Positions 43,142 through 57,456 of a stretch of DNA of 64,000 bases are shown here, piece after piece. The DNA is from Macrobrachium rosenbergii (taxonomy: Eukaryota; Arthropoda; Malacostraca; Decapoda; Palaemonidae). Under the pieces are notes generated by a model, which was given only the letters and a program-made list of their open reading frames with translations, was not told the origin of the DNA and ran no database searches. The position numbers and the translations under genes were made by a program. How positions within the stretch are numbered: position 1 is the first letter of the stretch; the number at the start of each line of letters is the position of its first letter. The DNA lies in NCBI RefSeq assembly GCF_040412425.1, contig NC_089744.1, forward strand, positions 28,116,001 to 28,180,000, written 5' to 3'.

Positions 43142-43338
43142 AATTGTAATAACTACAGTGCCCTCTAAACTTCTCGAATTCTTCACTCTGAGATCCAAAT
43201 GCAAAGTATACGAAAAATTCTGACGTCTTTAGCAGGATTCGTACCCGCATCCGGCATATCAGACCTTTGTAGTGACAATTGGATCCAAAACCTGTAAATA
43301 ATTCGAGAAAATAAGAGGGCATGATGGTTATTACAATT
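43142..43338. mobile_element. foldback element with tRNA-like centre
   Basis: Arms of about 40 bp: 43142-43181 (TAATTGTAATAACTACAGTG CCCTCT...) pair with 43299-43338 (...AGAGGGCATGATGG TTATTACAATTA). Inside, on the minus strand, GGTACGAATCC (43245-43235) is a Pol III B box preceded by GATATGCCGGATGCG. Hence a SINE-type promoter sits between long inverted repeats. Confidence 0.75.
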
Positions 43339-43379
43339 ACCTATGTATCTGGTATATAAAAAGAGACCAGTATATTCTA

Positions 43380-43401
43380 TATGTATATATAATACATATA
43401 C

Positions 43402-43468
<67 letters not shown>
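43380..43468. repeat. (TA)n microsatellite with CATA interruptions
   Basis: TA-rich with TACATATACATA at the left end. Confidence 0.94.
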
Positions 43469-43469
<1 letters not shown>

Positions 43470-43470
<1 letters not shown>

Positions 43471-44690
43471 CGGCATGAACAGCTTCACAATGAATCATTA
43501 CATGCAGGGTCATCCTACCCACACAAAAAAATCTCCTTATGGGGAAACTCACTGATACACGAACTAAAAAAAAATACTTTCCATAAAAAACTAATCAAAT
43601 GTACGATCATGAGAAACAAGGTGAAAAATGTTACCACTTTTCGACTCGGTGTAAACTGCATAATACTGAAGGCCAGCTTCATAAAATGACTGCAAATGAA
43701 GCCTCCACAAAAACGTGTCAAAAAACACGCACCATGCATTCTGATGCAAATCACAAACTTCCTTCGTTTGTAGGCCCTGAGGTGGGCAAGTCTTCGCGTT
43801 GTGGGGTGGGGGAGGGGAGGAGTTGCCAGGTTCCGCTAAGCGTTCTTAACATGTGCCTTCTAACTGGCCGCTTTAGAATGGAGCACAAATAACAGAAATG
43901 TTGGGTGCATCAGAAACGACCAATTTTAAGAAATATAATGAAGTTGTTCAGGAATATAATGAACAGAGTGATTTGTCCTTAGTCTTGTATCAGTCACAGA
44001 CCTATAGTGACGGTGTTCTCACAGAATGCGGTAGTGGTATAGGCATATCATTTGACTGAACATTCCTACTTTTCTTCTCTTAACTCGCATTTGGGATCAG
44101 ACCCATCTAAATGCAAAATAAAAAAGAAATTGATGTTTTTCCCATACTAACTACACGCTGTTTTCAAAAAATTAAAAACCTACATATTAATATCTTCGTC
44201 CGTAACTCCTGAAATAATTGGTAATATCATATTTGGGCAATGAACTTTTCATACGATTCATAATATTTTGATTCTACGGAAAGCTCGGCTATTTTTTCAG
44301 AAATGCACTTTCTGAAAGGAACTCATATCGCTATCTTATTAAACCTACATTTGTCGTTCATCAAACTTGTAAAGCATTGATTGGGAAGCGTTTTAAGTGT
44401 GCAAGCTTTAGGAATAAATCGGAAACTGTACATTTTTCGGTGACCTTTCAGCATGAAAAAGCTTCAGCTCGACTTCCCCTGTCAATTTATGAAAGTACCT
44501 AAATGACATCCAATTAATTCCCTTTTATGATGAAAACTAAATTGGGAACGAAGAGTATTTCATTTTTCAATCTTTAATCAGTGTATTTAGCATCAATGTT
44601 TCAACATCCGCTTACCTAAAAAACACAATTAATGTTTAAAATTATCAGATATATCGCTTATGAAAAATACATTACTTTCTATACACAGCA
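43470..44690. other. unique DNA, no gene seen
   Basis: ATGCATTCTGATGCAAAT near 43733 recurs with similar neighbours near 49312, so part of this may be an old dispersed repeat. No gene recognised. Confidence 0.4.
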
Positions 44691-44699
44691 CAAACACAT

Positions 44700-44761
44700 A
44701 CGTACAAACACACATACATACATACATACATTCATACATACATACATATATATATACATAC

Positions 44762-44856
<95 letters not shown>
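44700..44856. repeat. (CATA)n-(TA)n-(GA)n compound microsatellite
   Basis: CATA repeats from about 44712, a short TA run, then about 37 GA units (44783-44856). Confidence 0.96.
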
Positions 44857-44858
<2 letters not shown>

Positions 44859-45127
44859 TGGCTTGAGAAATGAAGAGGGAACGGAAGTGCAGAAATCTGG
44901 CACCGCTGGCCGTTACCGATGGGCATAACCTATTTTCGACTTAGCTTACTACCTATTCTCTCATATAAATTTAAAACGGGATACACATAGAAGAGACATA
45001 TCATTTGAAAACGTGAAATAAATCAATAAAAAGTTTAAATACCTATACCGTAAGTATGCGACCGGACCTACTGTAAATACAATATGGGGATACTAACCTA
45101 ACGTGTGATCGAGTGCACAGAACTTAC

Positions 45128-45405
45128 CTTTCTCTGCCGCATGATTTCCTCTCCCTTTGCCGTCCTGCTTCGGATTGTTTCTTATAACTGGTTCTACCAT
45201 ATTTGTCATCTCATAAAACACGTATTTCATTTTCAAGTGCTTTTGCAGTGGGTTTGACTCTTGCGAAAGCTGATAGGCTAGGCTACTTCAAGTAGAGTTG
45301 GATACGTCTGGTCTCATGCGAGATTTTCATAATACCGAAGACCGGCTTCCCCCTGACTTGGAGGAGCCTTTAAAATATCTCCAGGCTTCAGCACTATATA
45401 TGCTT
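45128..45405 (-). other. speculative first exon with TATA-like promoter
   Basis: On the minus strand there is a TATATA at about 45400, an ATATTTTAAAG at about 45379 and an arthropod initiator-like TCAGG at 45356. Further down, ATG at 45230 opens a frame (MKYVFYEMTNMVEPVI..., 34 codons plus one base) that stays open to AGAAAG|GTAAGTT, a consensus splice donor with exon end at 45128. No homologue is recognised. All signals are short and could coincide by chance. Confidence 0.2.
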
Positions 45406-47405
45406 CCATAACACGCAGCGAGAACACCGTAACACACGCGAGAGAGGCAACGAATGCAAAACAGTTCACAGTGTGACGAACGTTCACTAAAGCGTTAAGA
45501 CTGAGGGCACACACCCGCTGCAGAGCGCGAAGATCGTGACATCAGCGTTTGTGCTTCCATTAATTTACCGAGATAAGACCATATTCCGTGTTCATGGGCG
45601 GAGATCTATCACAAATTATATTTTTCTATTAATTATCGATTATTGTATGATACATCACAGCAAATCCAACCTCTTTTGTATTTTGTGTATTTTGAGCAGC
45701 TACGTCAGTGACCTGTTGAAAGTTGGTGTTGTAGGCCTAGTGCTATAGGACGTCCACATCCGTGCAACGTATTCCATATTTTTTCTCCTCCCCCGATTAT
45801 ATACCTCTATATGCGGTTTTCCTGTTGATACAGAGCAATCACGCATATCGAATAATTTATCAGTGACCTTGAAATAAGGGACTTTGCGTTTGTTTTCCAC
45901 CTTACCTAAGTGAGCATTATTTAGGTGAGCCAGGAGACTTTCCCCGCCAATGTGTGACGTCAGAGATAAAAACGAGATTGTGGTGAGTCTTTTCCTTTCT
46001 TGCTTAGCGTGCTTTTCTGACAAAATTACGGGGCATATTTTTTTTTTCTCTCTCTCTCTCTCTTGTTGTACTTTCGAAAGCAATTATCAGATGTTATTTA
46101 TGGAGTAATCATGCAGTATTTGTGGAACCGAAATTTAGTTTCCTCCGTGATCAATTCTCTAGTTCATGGCGATCTGAAACCACACAAAGGTATGTTTCTT
46201 ACTTATACGGTTTATGCTTAGCTTGTGTTTATAACTGATGTATCGAAAAATATGTTAATATTCATATTAAGGTAAATATTAGTTTATTAACTAGATATTA
46301 TGTTTGTTTCACCTGAGAACAACGCCGTGTGAGAAGGTAAAATTATGGTATGTTATATCGATTACGTACGATGTCTATTAGTTTTCCTCTCTTTCAGTTG
46401 CAACCTTTTTTTATGCAGTGTAAAAACATTGCAAGAACTTATCAACGGAGTGACGATTTTCGATCATTAATTATTCATACGCTCTTTGCTTTCTTAGCTG
46501 CCTTGCCATGAAATTCAGACAGGAACGAATAGAAAAAAAAAACACTTAAAATACAGGGGAAACTAGACCCAATGCTAGGCCTACTTTGTTAAGACCAGTT
46601 CGTGATTAGTAAACATGAGGATACACTGTCACCTAACCTTCCCTAACATAGCACGTATCATTTTGATCCTTAGCTGATCTCTAACCTTCCGCCACCCCAC
46701 CAGAGGCAACCCCCAACCCCCCACCCAAGTAACCAAGTTTTGAGGTAAGGACTGCCTTCAAGCTACCTTTTGTTAAGGATATAATGTGGATGTTTTGTTA
46801 AGGAAATGGGTACCTTCATAATAATTACCGAAAATCGTAGCTCCGTTAATATACATTTACCTTAAAATGCCATAAATTAAGTTACTGTTACTGAAGAGAC
46901 AGAAAGGCAAAACAATACAAGGAACAGTTGCCAATTAGTGCACTGATGGAAAAAGTGTTAACGTTCCTTTCAGTCCGGAACCTTGATAGGGAAAAATCCT
47001 TTTATTAATGGCCTCGTGGGTACTATATTTGTCTTCGTCACATAAGTATACGTTGTCTCTGTCTTTGTATAGTTATATAGATTTACTCTGTAGTAAAAGT
47101 AGGGATATTGCATAATCTCTCAGCCTGCGAACTACAAAATTGACATAATATAGCCTACCCATACCTTGCATCCAAATTCCTGACTGATTTTTAACTAGAA
47201 CAATATGAAATTATCTTTTAAAATCTTACAAGTTAAATTAAAGCTGTTTCTGCCATTTTTTTAAAGCTGCATCCCAATCATCATTCACAAGTAAAGGAAA
47301 AAAATTCTCCTATGGTTTTCAATGAAGCGATCGATGTGTGAAGGCTCGTCTTGAATTTCAATTTGACAGAGAAATCTTTCCATTCCGTTGACGGAAGAAC
47401 GCTTT
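45406..47405. other. 2 kb with no repeats, possible regulatory DNA
   Basis: Lowest repeat density in the window. It contains TGACGTCA (a CRE palindrome) at about 45955 and a donor-like ACAAAG|GTATGT at about 46190. No exon can be supported. Confidence 0.3.
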
Positions 47406-47409
47406 AGAA

Positions 47410-47840
47410 GTTTGGAAGTATGGCGTTTGTGTGCTTGTTTGTTTTTTCCCTGATAAACTACGCTGTTTTTTTTCTTTATTTCTTATTTTCCATCCTATAA
47501 ACTGAGCGGATGTTACAATGCTTCTTTCGTGTTATAAGCTTTGTTCTTGCAATTCTGAAAATCCTTTGCAGTATGGGGTTTGTTTTCTGTCCTGATAAAC
47601 GGAACAGGTTTTTTTTCATTATTTATTTATTTTTTATTTCTCCATCCTCTATACTGAGTGGATGTTACATTGTTTATTTCGTGATACAAGATTTGCTCTC
47701 GTGACACTGAGAGCCCTTTGGAGTATGGTATCTGTTTTTCATTATTTTTTAGTTTTCCCATTTTGTGAATGTTATAATGTTTCTTTCGTGATACAAGGGT
47801 TATTCTTACAATACGATCATTTTCTTCGCTTTGTCTACAG
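47410..47840. repeat. degenerate tandem repeat, about 150-bp unit
   Basis: GGATGTTACAATGCTTCTTT (47510), GGATGTTACATTGTTTATTT (47659) and GAATGTTATAATGTTTCTTT (47767) each precede CGTG(A/T)TA(C/T)AAG. The CCTGATAAAC and T-rich segments before the first two also match. About 2.5 units. Confidence 0.78.
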
Positions 47841-47983
47841 ACAATGTTTGTATTTGAGTATTTTCAATTATTTCTCTAACGTTCTAAAATCTTCAATACT
47901 CTACTTTTACGGCAAGAATGAACGCTACTTGCAACAAATGACTGTATATTCGCGACTAACAAAAACGGAAATAAACACAGAAT

Positions 47984-48230
47984 AGAATAGTATATAGAAT
48001 TTAAGCCAAAGCGCTGAGACGGGAATGACAGTAAAAAGGTTTGAAAGTTGTATCAGGAAGAAAATCCCGCAGTTGCACTATGAATCAATTGTCAAGAGAG
48101 GGTGGGAAGTAAGATGGAAGAGAGAGAATATGAACGGAGGTACAGTAGAAGGAATGAAAGGGGTTGCAGCTAGGGGCCGAAGGGACGCTGCAAAGAACCT
48201 TATAAGCAATTCTTACAGTGCAACCGAGTT
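47984..48230 (+). mobile_element. SINE family A, copy 7, internally deleted
   Basis: Contains GAATATGAACGGAGGTACAG and GGGGTTGCAGCTAGGGGCCG. It is missing the GACCTATGAGGTCATTCAG segment and the final CACTACCCCCTACG end. Confidence 0.84.
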
Positions 48231-48639
48231 AACTTTGATGCCAACGCCATCGTTGAAGAACGATGACGTCATAAGCCACCCGCAGGGGCGAAGGGAGAGG
48301 AGAGGAGTGTGTCTCGGTACTTATATCTCGGGGGATCTCGAGCATTAAGGAGGTTTAGTCTTGCACGACACGAGGGGGACGAAGTGACCAAAGGAGCGAT
48401 ATGTCATAACAGCAGCGACTTAGATCGTTCTCATGACAGCAGGTGGTAGTCCAGTAATAATGATACTAATAATAATAATAGTAAAAGAAATGTTTTAAAA
48501 GGTCCAAATTCAAAGAAAAGGAGATCCAAGTACAGTTTAAAATATCATTTTATGCCTTTTTGTTTTTTTATTTATTATGAGCATTCTTGTAAATTTTTTC
48601 TTTCCTTTGCTTTAAAATCCGTAGGATCTGTGAGAGGCA
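48231..48639. other. unique DNA, no gene seen
   Basis: Short AAT run near 48467-48480; otherwise nothing recognised. Confidence 0.45.
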
Positions 48640-48668
48640 ATCACACACACACACACACACACACACAC

Positions 48669-48727
<59 letters not shown>

Positions 48728-48763
48728 TAGATATATAGAGAGAGAGAGAGAGAGAGAGATATG

Positions 48764-48841
<78 letters not shown>

Positions 48842-48861
48842 TATGTACATACTATACATAC

Positions 48862-48910
<49 letters not shown>

Positions 48911-48914
48911 TTAA

Positions 48915-49003
<89 letters not shown>
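48640..49003. repeat. (CA)n-(TA)n-(GA)n-(TA)n-(CT)n compound array
   Basis: CA 48643-48668, TA to 48722, GA 48737-48759, TA 48767-48905 with ATGTACATACTATACATACA inside, then about 43 CT units from 48918. The GA and CT blocks are complementary, so the whole can fold. Confidence 0.96.
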
Positions 49004-49007
<4 letters not shown>

Positions 49008-50110
49008 CGTATGATGAAATGCTCGAGGCATCATCATCATTCTGAAATATTTCCAGATGAGGAAGACAGGAAGACCTTTTTAAGATGATCTCATAGATAC
49101 TAAATCCGGGAAGGGTGGGGGAGCGGGGTAAGTGAGGGGTGGAGAAAGCTTTCCATAAAAAATGAAAGTTTTTTATATGACGAAACTTTAGGAAGAACGC
49201 GTAAAAAAATGCATTTTTAAACTTTATGTGTGATGTATGATATTCGGGCCATATTTGGATCAAGAGGCTCCAAGCGAAGGCAAAAATGAGTGTTACGAAA
49301 AAACACTGAATTATGCATTCTGATGCAAATGAGAAACTTTCTTTCGCTTTTTAGGTGAAAGTATTCGCTTTCTTTTTTATATACCGGTTCTCGGGTGGGG
49401 ACATTCACTTCAGTATGGCTGTATATATATTTTTCAGGGCTTCTCCGAAACATTTTGATAACTATGTGAATAATTTGCGTATTATTCATGGCCTGCGAGA
49501 GTAAGGAAGTTTACACCAATGACCCTTTACAATACGTATAGTTTAATTGCGTTTTTTTTTTTTCTTTTGCAATTTGTTACGGGGAGTGAAATTTATGAAG
49601 TGGTGATCACTTTCAGATTACTTACAAGGAAGAGACAAGTATTGGACAAATAGACAATTATTAAATGCACTACAAGTAACTTCAAATCGGTCAACATACA
49701 ACATACTTCTTCCAGACTACTGTCAAACAAACACATGCACATGAAATTAAAAAGTAAACATATGAAGCAGTAAACTACTGTATAACGGCTATGCATTTAT
49801 TAAAAAAAGTTTAAAAGTTAAAAAGTAAGAAAATTAATACATATACAGGTATAAAGGGGCATTACTGTATATCATATTTTTTAGAGCTTTCGTAATTTTC
49901 GATATCCATTTTCAAAGATTACTCATGCTTTTCATTTCTGATTGGTTGATAATAGCAATCAAGGTATTTACAGGTTTGTTGTATGTAAGGCTCGATTCTC
50001 TTACTTTTGTGGGACTCTTAATAAGATGCTGTCGTTTTCTTTTTTCTACAAAACGAAACAGTATCCTGATTTCAAAAAGATATTTAAATAATGGAATGTG
50101 TGGTTTAGCA
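49004..50110. other. unique DNA, no gene seen
   Basis: A possible old duplicate of 43560-43760 around 49150-49350; otherwise nothing recognised. Confidence 0.4.
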
Positions 50111-50148
50111 TATGCACACACACACACACACACACACATATTTATAAG

Positions 50149-50462
50149 CATTAAGCTACAAACGTCCTTTAATATCCAATTCGCTCTACCTCGGAAATAA
50201 TATATTTTCATATATGTTACCGAAGGGGAATTCTTTTAGTTGATAATAAGTTCGTCGTCCCGTGGGCCCCATGGGACGACGAACTTGGCCGTGTGGGTAA
50301 AGGCGTCACTGTAGTCCTGAGTTCTTGTCTTTCGTTGGTTCGACCCCACGGGACGACGAACTTATTATCAACTACAAAACTTCCCCTTCGGTAACATATA
50401 TGAAAATATATTATTTCCGAGGTAGAGCGAATTGGATATTGAAGGACGTTTGTAGCTTAATG
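50149..50462. mobile_element. 314-bp foldback element with tRNA-like loop
   Basis: Arms of about 118 bp, 50149-50267 and 50345-50462, are reverse complements with few mismatches (CATTAAGCTACAAACGTCC at the left edge, GGACGTTTGTAGCTTAATG at the right edge). The left arm ends in a nested palindrome AAGTTCGTCGTCCC...GGGACGACGAACTT. The 77-bp loop has tRNA features: A-box-like TGTGGGTAAAGGC at about 50288 and B box GGTTCGACCCC at about 50337, spaced as in a tRNA. Without a transposase it must be non-autonomous if mobile. Confidence 0.85.
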
Positions 50463-50497
50463 TTTGTATATGAATCACGGTGATGTGATCAAAATTG

Positions 50498-50500
<3 letters not shown>

Positions 50501-50559
<59 letters not shown>
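50501..50559. repeat. (TA)n microsatellite, left part of a split array
   Basis: About 29 TA units ending exactly where the LTR-like insert begins. Confidence 0.97.
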
Positions 50560-52180
<1,621 letters not shown>

Positions 52181-52735
52181 TGTGTATGTGTATTATACAT
52201 TTTGATTCTAATAAAATACTGAAATGCATGCATTTAATCCTTAAGAAATATTTTATAGTACTCTTGTAGCTACACGTACATCAGATGCTCAGTTAGTTCA
52301 CCAAATTAAAATTAATTCTTCATTAGCTTTACTCAAAAATCCTATATTTTTTTACCTTCACCATCAAAGATTCTTGCTTGAATTTTTCCGGCCCACTGAT
52401 AAAACAACCAATATTTAATTCAACACGACGGAAAAAATTTACGCGACACCAAGAATAATGAAGCTTTTTTTTATTTGTCAAGTGGAACTTTTTCCTGACA
52501 ATTTTTCACTCGAAATTTGTAATTCCAATAATTCTAACGATCCTTTTCCCGTTACGGCCCACTCTATGAATTTTACTTGATTTCTCAGCTGTTTTTTAGA
52601 TTAATCCTGAATATGCTTTCCCGGATTTGAAATGTATATCAAATATAAATATGAAATTTTTGTTTTTGAGTTCGCTTTACTGATTGATTGTGACTCTTTT
52701 TAAATTAACATGCATAAGAGGCTACACACACACAC
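52181..52735. other. AT-rich DNA, no gene seen
   Basis: No recognisable feature. Confidence 0.5.
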
Positions 52736-52980
<245 letters not shown>

Positions 52981-53248
52981 AATAATCAGTAATAAACTCT
53001 CAATAATCTGGAAGACTATCTTATTTGTACCTCAAATTTCTAGATCATTGCCTGTGTTTCCATGTTAATATTCCAAAATATCACTAACAAAATGATATTA
53101 ACAGTTGCTCAGTGCTAGTGCTAAAAACCACCATGTGAAAGAATAGAAAAATTATGCATTATTTATTTTTATATACATACCCTGTTCAACCAAATAATCG
53201 TCAAACGAAAGCAGGATTGTAATTCTGTACACGGAAAAGCTGACAAGC

Positions 53249-53535
53249 CTCCGTAGGCGATTAGTGCCATCAGCGCTGGTGGCATTCTTAATGTTCTTTG
53301 CAGCGTCGCATCGGCCCCTAGCTGCAATCCCTTTCATTCCTTTTTCCGTACCTCCGTTTATGTTCTCTTTCTTCCATCTTTCTTTCCACCCTCTTCCAAC
53401 AATTGTTTCTTAGTGCACCTGCGAGGTGTTCCTCCCGTTACGCCTTTCAAGCCCAGTTACCCTCAATCTCCCTTTCAACGCTGGATGACCTCCTAGGTCC
53501 CAGCGCTTGGCCTTGACCTAAAATTTATATATTTC
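53249..53535 (-). mobile_element. SINE family A, copy 8, minus strand
   Basis: Reverse complement of the family: AGCGTCGCATCGGCCCCTAG, ACCTCCGTTTATGTTCTC and TCCTAGGTCCCAGCGCTTGG. The only copy here in this orientation. No target-site duplication found. Confidence 0.87.
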
Positions 53536-53973
53536 TTCCTTACATAAAGACAGAGTTCAGCCCATGTACAAAAAAGTGTGCATGTGACGTCAGTTTAACA
53601 ATTGTCCCGAAAACTGGACCCATGTAAAGAGCGTTCCTGGATAAATACTATTTTTTTTTTTTTCCAGAGGATGAAAACATGTTAACAACCTCCCCGCCCC
53701 CCACCCCCACCACCACCCTTCCCCCAATCCCACGAAAATCATAAAGACAGCGGCACAAAAATCTGTCCGGGACGGTAACAGCTTCTGTTTGCCTGTCCTT
53801 ACAATTAGTCAGGCTCGGTCAAAAGCAGTCCTTTTTTTTTTTTAAGCAACAGTGGCGCGGGGGGTGGGGAGGGGTGTTCGTAAAAGGTCAGGAAAGTATA
53901 ACTTAAGTGATTAGTCATACCTGCGTCAGTATGGTAAACGTGATCATCTGAAAATGGCTGCAACTGAGAAACG

Positions 53974-53974
<1 letters not shown>
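53536..53974. other. C/G-rich homopolymer patches, no gene
   Basis: CCCCGCCCCCCACCCCCACC near 53691 and GCGGGGGGTGGGGAGGGG near 53857 lie within 170 bp and are loosely complementary. Nothing else recognised. Confidence 0.5.
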
Positions 53975-54049
<75 letters not shown>

Positions 54050-54106
54050 GATAAACATGGTTATCTGAAAATGGATAATTGATAAATTATTATTATTATT
54101 ATTATG

Positions 54107-54177
<71 letters not shown>
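53975..54177. repeat. two (ATT)n arrays in a local duplication
   Basis: ATT arrays at 53975-54049 and 54086-54177. Each is preceded by a related CATCTGAAAATGG / TATCTGAAAATGG segment, so array and flank were duplicated together. Confidence 0.9.
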
Positions 54178-54537
54178 CACAGCATCAACAAGAACAAGAC
54201 GAACAACAAAACAACTACAAATATCATTAACAATAATAATATACTGCTACTAAATCCATTACTAGTAGTAATAGTAGCAACAGCGATAACTATTTTCCTC
54301 CGTAAGCTTCATGCGCTGATCTCCACCCAACATACCATTCATGGTCCGATTTTTTTTCTCTCTTTTTTTTAAATTTTTTCTTTTTCTTTTTTTCATAGCA
54401 TCTTAAATAATGGCAGCTGTATTCCATGCGGATGGAATGAATGACTTCCAGTGTATTTGTGGGAATACAAAAGCCAAGGAAAGTGCTGGGAAGAAAATAT
54501 AAATGATGCAGTACAATAGCTCCATTAGAATGCAGAG

Positions 54538-54540
<3 letters not shown>

Positions 54541-54607
<67 letters not shown>
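54541..54607. repeat. (CT)n microsatellite
   Basis: About 33 CT units. Confidence 0.97.
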
Positions 54608-54611
<4 letters not shown>

Positions 54612-54749
54612 CGTTCATCATAATAAATTTAAAAGATTTCAGTTTGCTTGTTATGCAGTGTGAGCCTACGCTGAGGACGAATGTTATTCATTTCATTATC
54701 TTTCATTTTTTCGTGAATTCACACAATTAAGCAGTTCATCATACCATAC

Positions 54750-55940
54750 TTGTGAGTTTTTTCAAACTAACTAGTTATCACAAATGAAAAGTATAATAGT
54801 ATTTGTTAAAACAAACTAGTTTTCACAATATGAAATGTCTAATAAAATTTATCAACACAAACTAGTTGTCACGAACTGAAAAGTATAACAGTTTATTGAA
54901 ACAACATTTATTGAAACAAATTAGTTTTAACAAACTGAAAAATAGAATACCATTTATTGAAACAATTTACTGAAACAAACTAATTTTCATAAACTGAAAA
55001 GCAGAATACAATTTACTGAAACAGAATTTATTGAAACAAACTAGTTTTCACAAACTGAAAAGTAGAATACAATTTATTGAAACAGTATTTATTGAAACAA
55101 ACTAGTTTTCACAAATTGGAAAATATGATGCAATTTATTGGAACAGAATTTATTGAAACAAAATAGTTTTCACAAACTGAAAAGTATAATACAATTTACT
55201 GAAACAGATTTTATTGAAACAAACTAGTTTTCACAAACTGAAAAATATAACACAGTTTATTGAAACAACTTAGTTTTCACAAATTGAGAAGTATAATACA
55301 ATTTGCTGAAACAGAATTTATGGAAAAAAATTAGCTTTCACAAACTGAGAAGTATAATACAATTTACTGAAACAGAACTTACTGAAACAAACTACTTTTC
55401 GCAAACTGAAAAGTATAATTCAATTTACTGAAACAGAATTTATGGAAACACTAGTTTTCGGAAATTGAAAAGTATAATACAATTTATCAAAAAACTAGTT
55501 TCACGAACTGAAAAGTATATCCTAATTCAATTTATTGAAACAGAATTTATTGAAACAAACTAGTTTTCACAAACTGAAAAGTATAATTACGATTTATTGA
55601 AACAAACTAGTTTTCACAAACTGAAAAGTATAGCCTAATTCAATTTATTGAAACAGAAATTATTGAAACAAACTAGTTTCCACAAACAGAAAAGTATAAC
55701 TCAATTTATTTAAACAGAATTTATTGAAACAAACCAGTTTCCACAAACTGAAAAGTATAATAGAATTTATCAAAACAAACTATTTTTCACAAACAGAAAA
55801 GTACTATAGAATTTGTTACAAGTGACTAGTTTTTCACAAACTGAAAAATACAATAGAATTTGTTAAAACTAACTAGCTGCTACAGATTGACAAGCACTGC
55901 AGCATTTGTTAAAGCAAACTAGATTTCACAAACTTAAAAG
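54750..55940. repeat. 1.2-kb AT-rich minisatellite with two alternating unit lengths
   Basis: Units contain AAACAAACTAGTTTTCACAA then ACTGAAAAGTATAATA and ATTTATTGAAACAGAATTTA. Short units are about 46 bp. Long units are about 63 bp because the TTTATTGAAACA block is doubled. About 22 units in all; the edges are the most diverged. Confidence 0.92.
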
Positions 55941-57178
55941 TAATGATTGCAAAATTTTTAGACATTGCGTTTAAAACCGACGAGCTTTGTACTCTGATGG
56001 TAAGAAATGTCTCCAAGGAATATAATAAAGTCCTGTTTATTACGTAGGAATCTTGACGTGTCATCTTAGGTATTGGTGGGGTTACATTCAAATGAAGTGG
56101 TGTCATGAAAAATACCAATCTATTGAGAGGGCTAATATTCAGGATAAAGTAATTTGACAATATCATCTTTTGTCACATTAAAACCTTCACCCCCAGTTTC
56201 AATTTCCTTAAGGATTTGGTTATAAATTTAAGGTGCTGAATGGGTTAATAATTCAACTGACCAATATTGGAGACTATGTAATCTTATATATGCAGTAAAG
56301 GTTACCCCGGGTGTTCGTATCCTGAAGAAGAAGGAGACTTGTGGGGAAAATGGAATACAATTAAATATGCTGTAGGTAAAATTGTCAAGTTCCTCTAAGC
56401 GGGTTCAAAACTCATTTTTAAGTTGACCCTCAAGAAAAACACGAATTAATGTAAATTGGAGTGTGGTGATGATGGAGAGATAAGAAAGAAAAAGGAATTT
56501 AAAGAATTAAAGATTATCAATCGATGGAAAAGTCAGTAATCTTGCCATTAAGAATCCATTACATATGACGTTATTCAGGCCAGCCTGTAACGGAGTCAAT
56601 TTTTTCTCACTGAGTTCTCGACAAGATTTTACTTATAAACTTCTAATTTCAGGAATAATTACAAAATTGGTTTCCGATTTAAAAGTCAGATATCAAAGTG
56701 AGATAACAATTTAAATAAATTCCACCAGGACTTGTTCAGCAGCACTGAAAACCAATTCACAATAAATTAAGACAAGACCTTTTTCTCGCGTTTAAATTTT
56801 GGCATATCAAAAATACACTTGAAATCCGTAAGCTTCCCTTATGGGAAATCACTTGTTGTGTTATTTTCAGTGTACATCGCTCAATCCTTATGCGGTGGGA
56901 TTTTGATATCGGCTCTTCCAGGTTCGAAACATATTGCAGGAAAGGGTTCCTTGACCTCAGAGGGCGCCTTGTCTTCAAAGGCCGAAGGGCACACCACACA
57001 AGAGAGTGGGGAGAGGCGGGGAGACCGCCCGAGAGAATGTTGGTGAGTCGTACAAATTGTACTTGTCGGAAGTGGTTGACGAGCTGTCACATACACACAC
57101 ACACATACACATACATAAACAAACATATACGCACACACAGACGAGTGCGCACGCGCAAGAGCTCATCGGTAGAGGGAT
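55941..57178. other. unique DNA, no gene seen
   Basis: AGGTTCGAAACAT near 56919 looks like a B box but has no A box. A CACACA-type run lies at about 57090-57140. No gene recognised. Confidence 0.45.
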
Positions 57179-57198
57179 GAGAGAGAGAGAGAGAGAGA
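57179..57198. repeat. short (GA)n
   Basis: About ten GA units. Confidence 0.93.
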
Positions 57199-57304
57199 AA
57201 TAAAATATATAACTGTTTTTGCGTGATATGAAATACTGTCAGTCATACGGGTGTGCAGTTGATTTTGAAACAGGAAAGATTTTGATGGAGAGACGTCGCT
57301 TGGC

Positions 57305-57420
57305 GCTTGTCATCATATCTGTCGATCTACCTATCCACTATTTATCTGCCTTTCCATCTATCTATCTATCTGCTATTTATCTGTCATTCCATCTATCTAT
57401 CCCTATCTACTTTGTATCTA

Positions 57421-57456
<36 letters not shown>

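Noticed and set aside
48025..48348. 107-codon frame with KGVAARGRRDAAKN, also seen in other SINE A copies
   Set aside because: The recurring peptide is the translated SINE A body; copies are broken in different places and not conserved as protein.
56905..56930. B-box-like GGTTCGAAAC
   Set aside because: No A box about 45 bp upstream and no cloverleaf.
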